From JAACPR01 sp964598245 (GTDB lineage Bacteria > Patescibacteriota > Minisyncoccia > Phycocordibacterales > JAACPR01): a stretch of 26,723 bases of DNA. Location of the stretch: the NCBI GenBank assembly GCA_964598245.1, contig CAZRAX010000005.1, positions 1 to 26,723 of the forward strand. The letters are read 5' to 3'. Positions 24,049 to 26,723 of this stretch are shown here, piece by piece; position 1 is the stretch's first letter, and every line of letters begins with the position of its first letter. Both the position numbers and the translations under genes were made by a program. The notes beneath the pieces were generated by a model that was not told where the DNA came from, made no database searches, and saw nothing but the letters and a program-made list of their open reading frames with translations.

Positions 24049-25093
24049 AAATAATTTTTGGCAAAACCTAAAAAATAAAAAGGCCGAAAGGCCTCTTTTA
24101 GTATTAGCCCCAATGGCTGATGTAACAGATTATGCTTTTCGAAAAATAATTTCTAAATATGGAAAGCCAGACGTTTTGTGGACAGAATTTGTTTCAGCAG
24201 ATGGGCTTGCATTAGCACCAAAAGATGGGAAAGAAAAATTAATGAAAGATTTAGAATTTGATAAATTTCGCCAGAGACCAATCATTGCTCAAATTTTTTC
24301 AGCTAATCCAGAATATATGAAACAAACAGCAGAGTTGGTTCAAAAACTTGGTTTTGATGGACTAGATATTAATATGGGTTGTCCAGATCGTAGTATTGAA
24401 AAACAATTAAGCGGGTCGGCAATGATCAGGTACCCAGAAAAAGCTATCAAAATCATCAATGCGGCAAATCAAGGTGCTCCAAATTTAGCAATTTCAGTTA
24501 AGACTCGGCTTGGTTATAATCATGATCAACTGGAGGAATGGTTACCAATTTTATTAACAGGTAAAGTTGCAGGAAAAAATATTGTAGAAAATTACAAAAC
24601 TCCCAGACTAATAACTTTTCATGCAAGAACTAGAAGAGAATTATCAAAAGTTCCAGCAAGGTGGGAAAGAATTAAACGAGCAGTTGAAATTCGTGATCAA
24701 TCTCAAAAAGATTTAAATCCAAAAAACAGAACTTTAATTTTTGGTAATGGAGATATTGAATCAGTCAGAGATGCTTTTGAAAAGTCTCAAAAAACGAGAT
24801 GTGATGGTGTAATGATTGGTCGTGGGATTTTTGGTAAGCCGTGGTTTTTTAATCAAAAATATTGGGAAGGTCAGGAACCGATTCTTAAAAAAAGGTTGGA
24901 TATTTTAATTGAACATTCAAAATATTTTGATAAGTATGTTGGCCATAAAAATTTTGCTGTGATGAGAAAACATTTCAAAGCTTATGTTGAAGGTTTTGAT
25001 GGAGCAAAAGAATTAAGGATGAAATTAATGGAATCAAGTGATAGTAGGGAGGTGGAGGAAATTATAAAAGAGTGGATAAGTCGCTTGACTTGA
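24032..25093 (+). CDS. dus: tRNA-dihydrouridine synthase
   Basis: Reduces uridines in the tRNA D-loop, using FMN. The 353-residue protein has a TIM-barrel FMN domain starting APMADVTDYAFR. It has the conserved DINMGCPDRSIEKQLSG segment with catalytic Cys117. It then shows VKTRLGY, the HARTRRELSK segment, GNGDIESVRDAF and DGVMIGRGIFGKPWFF, which bind flavin phosphate and tRNA. A C-terminal helical domain (about 285-353) completes it. An insertion of about 20 residues (LLTGKVAGKNIVENYK) lies after LEEWLPI. The subtype is not clear. The last bases of the gene (TGA at 25091-25093) lie inside the -35 of the following RNA gene. Confidence 0.9.
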   Translation: MFTTNKNNFWQNLKNKKAERPLLVLAPMADVTDYAFRKIISKYGKPDVLWTEFVSADGLALAPKDGKEKLMKDLEFDKFRQRPIIAQIFSANPEYMKQTAELVQKLGFDGLDINMGCPDRSIEKQLSGSAMIRYPEKAIKIINAANQGAPNLAISVKTRLGYNHDQLEEWLPILLTGKVAGKNIVENYKTPRLITFHARTRRELSKVPARWERIKRAVEIRDQSQKDLNPKNRTLIFGNGDIESVRDAFEKSQKTRCDGVMIGRGIFGKPWFFNQKYWEGQEPILKKRLDILIEHSKYFDKYVGHKNFAVMRKHFKAYVEGFDGAKELRMKLMESSDSREVEEIIKEWISRLT

Positions 25094-25120
25094 CACAATT
25101 ATTATTTATGATAGTATTTA
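25090..25120 (+). promoter_or_regulatory. Promoter of the structured RNA
   Basis: TTGACA (25090-25095), a 16-bp spacer and TAGTAT (25112-25117) give a consensus-like promoter. The predicted start is about 25124. It overlaps the dus stop codon. Its -35 is the consensus hexamer, one of the best in the window, implying a well-expressed product. Confidence 0.65.
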
Positions 25121-25123
25121 GAG

Positions 25124-25528
25124 TTGAGAGTTCGTTAACTTTTTTCCTTTAGAGCTTTTTCCTGCGCCGAAAATGGTAGGCGTAAGGACAGAGCAAAGCC
25201 CCAAAGCCCCAAAATCAACTAGAAAAAGCAATCTCGTTGCTTTTGTTGTGTTTGTTGCTTGGGGCCACCGACTTCGGTTAGGGTGCAATCTCCCCCCAGC
25301 TTGGACTTTCGAGTATGTCCAGGTGTAGGCCACAGGATCGCGTGGCCTTTGATGATTGCTTCTTGTCGGTGGCCCCACCACTTTCGGGTTGGTGGTTAAA
25401 GACCTCGAGGCGTGAGCCTACTGTTCGTGGTTGTGGTTGTTGCATATGGCAATCGCCTCGAGGTCACATTTTGGGAAAAAAGAAAAGAAAGAGTGATCGC
25501 TTGTGTTTCATCATGAGCGATTTTTTTA
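25124..25528 (+). ncRNA. Structured non-coding RNA of about 400 nt, family not recognised
   Basis: No convincing ORF spans this GC-richer stretch. It has a promoter upstream and an intrinsic terminator at its end. Perfect helices seen are: closing helix CTTTTTTCC (25139-25147)/GGAAAAAAG (25474-25482); a near-perfect hairpin 25161-25187 with one bulge; AAAAGCAA/TTGCTTTT (25224-25244); 12 bp of GGGGCCACCGAC (25261-25272)/GTCGGTGGCCCC (25365-25376). That long helix encloses GCAATC/GATTGC (25285-25290/25354-25359), itself enclosing hairpins 25300-25323 and 25327-25348. A hairpin at about 25377-25394 and 12 bp of GACCTCGAGGCG (25401-25412)/CGCCTCGAGGTC (25454-25465) complete it. The RNase P GGAAAGTCC core, tmRNA tRNA-like ends and the SRP GGAAG core were not found. 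The function is unknown. Confidence 0.7.
25496..25528 (+). terminator. Intrinsic terminator of the structured RNA
   Basis: ATCGCT (25496-25501) and AGCGAT (25516-25521) pair across a 14-base loop, partly extendable. Seven T residues follow at the end (25521-25527). It lies about 25 bases before the dnaX ATG and separates the RNA gene from dnaX, which has its own -10 element. Confidence 0.7.
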
Positions 25529-25539
25529 TTGAAAAATTT

Positions 25540-25557
25540 TGTTATAATCTTCTCATG
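25540..25557 (+). promoter_or_regulatory. dnaX promoter -10 region, fixing the dnaX start
   Basis: TGT plus TATAAT (25543-25548) is a perfect extended -10 element ending six bases before the ATG at 25555. The longer in-frame ORF from 25315 runs through the structured RNA and would have this promoter inside it. Confidence 0.65.
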
Positions 25558-26589
25558 TCTAATGCTTTATATACTAAATATCGACCTAAAAAATTTTCAG
25601 AAGTATTAGGTCAAGAACATATTGTCGGAGTTCTTAGAGATACCATTAAAGTTGGTAATATTTCACATGCTTATCTTTTTTCTGGATCTCGTGGTACTGG
25701 TAAAACATCAGTAGCTAGAATTTTAGCTAATGAAATTGGAACTTCTGATTATGACTTGTATGAAATTGATGCTGCTTCTAATAATAGTGTAGAGGGGATT
25801 CGCCAATTGAATGAATCAGTTCTTTCACTTCCGTACGATTCAAAATATAAAGTTTATATTTTGGATGAAGTTCATATGCTTTCAAAATCTGCTTTTAATG
25901 CTTTACTTAAAACATTAGAAGAACCACCCAAGCATGTCATTTTTATTCTTGCAACAACTGAGCCGGAAAAAATCCCTGGAACAGTTGTTTCAAGATGTGA
26001 ATCTTATGCTTTTAAAACTCCAAATAGAGCAATTTTAAAAAAAATGGCCATAGATGTCGCCAAAGAGGAAGGATTTGATTTGGAGCCGGCAGGAGCAGAA
26101 TTAATATCAATTTTAGGAGATGGTTCGTTTCGTGATACACATACAACTTTGCAAAAACTGATCCGTTCTTCTGCTGATAAAAAATTGACTTTAGCAGAAG
26201 TTGAGAGGGTTTTAGAAGCACCAAAAAGTTCTTTGATTAATGATTTTATAAGTGCAATTGTTGAGAAAGATTTAAATCGAGGACTTTTAATTATTAAAAC
26301 GGTTGAACAAGGAAATTTTGATGCAAAGTTTTTTTTGAAGATTTTGATGGAAAGAATAAGAGTGACTTTGATGATAAAATTAAAAGCTCCAACCGATTTG
26401 TATAAAGATGTTGTGGCCAATGCTGATCAAAAATTTTTGACTAGTCTGCTGGAGGGAAAAGGTGGTAATCAGATTAATTCTAAATTGTTACTCGCTTTAA
26501 TTAGTGTTTATGAACAGACTTCAAAATCTTATTTACCTTATTTACCTTTAGAAATTTTCTTAGTTGAAATTATTGAGAAAAACAAGTAG
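25555..26589 (+). CDS. dnaX: DNA polymerase III gamma-like clamp-loader subunit (short, zinc-free DnaX)
   Basis: The 344-residue protein starts MSNALYTKYRPKKFSEVLGQ, the standard DnaX N-terminus. It has Walker A GSRGTGKTS (Lys50), DEVHMLSKSAFNALLKTLEEPP (Walker B Asp104-Glu105), the ATTEPEKIP sensor-1 region and SRC (146-148) with the arginine-finger-like residue. It forms the AAA+ clamp-loader motor that places the sliding clamp on DNA. Two features are unusual. The Cys4 zinc module normally between Walker A and EIDAASN is missing (ARILANEIGTSDYDLYEIDAASN). The tau-type C-terminal domains are absent. The start at 25555 is favoured over the longer ORF because the added N-terminus is translated from a structured RNA. 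Confidence 0.93.
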   Translation: MSNALYTKYRPKKFSEVLGQEHIVGVLRDTIKVGNISHAYLFSGSRGTGKTSVARILANEIGTSDYDLYEIDAASNNSVEGIRQLNESVLSLPYDSKYKVYILDEVHMLSKSAFNALLKTLEEPPKHVIFILATTEPEKIPGTVVSRCESYAFKTPNRAILKKMAIDVAKEEGFDLEPAGAELISILGDGSFRDTHTTLQKLIRSSADKKLTLAEVERVLEAPKSSLINDFISAIVEKDLNRGLLIIKTVEQGNFDAKFFLKILMERIRVTLMIKLKAPTDLYKDVVANADQKFLTSLLEGKGGNQINSKLLLALISVYEQTSKSYLPYLPLEIFLVEIIEKNK

Positions 26590-26600
26590 TATAGATCCAT

Positions 26601-26671
26601 TGCCTGGTCGTCTAATGGTAGGACGCTTGGTTTTGGTCCAAGAAATCGGGGTTCGAGTCCCTGCCGGGCAG
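26601..26671 (+). tRNA. tRNA-Gln (anticodon TTG)
   Basis: The cloverleaf has acceptor TGCCTGG/CCGGGCA (one T-G pair), anticodon stem CTTGG/CCAAG, loop TTTTGGT with anticodon TTG, and T-arm CGGGG TTCGAGT CCCTG. The discriminator is G. The 3' CCA is not encoded. It starts 11 bases after the dnaX stop and may be transcribed with it. Confidence 0.92.
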
Positions 26672-26723
26672 CAACAGTTTTTAGCTCTATTTTTTAATGT
26701 TTTTTAAAACACCTTTAGTGGAG

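Noticed and set aside
25124..25528. RNase P RNA, tmRNA, SRP RNA, 6S RNA or 5S rRNA
   Set aside because: The conserved RNase P GGAAAGTCC core, tmRNA tRNA-like ends and SRP core were not found. The fold is not one long bulged hairpin like 6S. A short resemblance at 25164-25180 to the 5S rRNA segment GCGCCGATGGTAG is isolated and lacks the rest of 5S.
25118..25554. ORFs on both strands in the dus-dnaX region, including the long N-terminal extension of dnaX (25315-25554)
   Set aside because: They read through long perfect RNA helices and a terminator, give unlikely proteins rich in Arg, Cys and Trp, and the dnaX -10 element lies inside the extension.
1..26723. Alternative genetic code with TGA as glycine (as in Gracilibacteria/Absconditabacteria)
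   Set aside because: TGA ends miaA and dus at the expected protein ends, and no gene needs TGA read-through.
1..26723. CRISPR arrays, insertion sequences or transposase genes
   Set aside because: No regularly spaced repeats or transposase-like ORFs are present. The only repeats of note are at the tRNA-Trp locus.

Overview
The window is AT-rich (roughly one third G+C by eye), gene-dense and uses the standard code, with TAA, TAG and TGA all acting as stops. The sequence suggests a Patescibacteria/CPR bacterium of the Parcubacteria/ABY1 type. The reasons are reduced housekeeping proteins (PheS without its N-terminal arm, PheT without its EMAP-like tRNA-binding domain, short EF-Ts, DnaX without its zinc module or tau tail), zinc-free L33, PEGA, CARDB and type IV pilin-like surface proteins, and a large secreted peptidoglycan-binding protein. 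No rRNA or marker search could be run, so the exact lineage is open.

Layout. 1-84 is the 3' end of an unidentified gene. 115-3450 encodes a 1111-residue secreted protein (LamG-like modules, SGNH/SASA esterase-like domain, FN3-like domain, C-terminal peptidoglycan-binding domain). 3497-5292 is a translation block: rpsB, tsf, a small membrane protein and tRNA-Thr. 5345-7933 holds a membrane GT2 glycosyltransferase and a PEGA-domain protein. 7977-10570 is a minimal pheS-pheT pair. 10657-12699 is gyrB. 12749-13546 holds a small membrane protein and a type IV pilin-like protein. They converge on a CARDB-repeat membrane protein (13569-14903, minus). 15001-15156 is rpmG.

15185-15619 is a rearranged tRNA-Trp locus. 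One intact gene lies between a duplicated 5' piece and a duplicated 3' piece, each separated from it by palindromic DNA. The 3' piece forms the antisense end of miaA (15599-16531, minus). tRNA-Leu(CAA) follows miaA on the same strand, then parB. topA and dprA form a minus-strand operon divergent from serS-ftsQ-dacA-dus. 25094-25554 contains no convincing gene but has a good promoter, several long perfect helices, a closing helix and an intrinsic terminator. I read it as a structured non-coding RNA of about 400 nt that I cannot assign to a known family. dnaX and tRNA-Gln end the window.

Regulation. Most transcription-unit starts have an extended -10 element (TGN-TANNNT) ending only 6-11 nt before the ATG, with no Shine-Dalgarno. 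This predicts widespread leaderless mRNAs and helps decide several starts (dnaX, the CARDB gene, rpsB). The genes cover translation (S2, EF-Ts, PheRS, SerRS, L33, tRNAs, MiaA, Dus), DNA topology, replication and segregation (GyrB, TopA, ParB, DnaX, DprA) and the cell envelope (FtsQ, DacA, GT2, PEGA, pilin, CARDB, PG-binding esterase).
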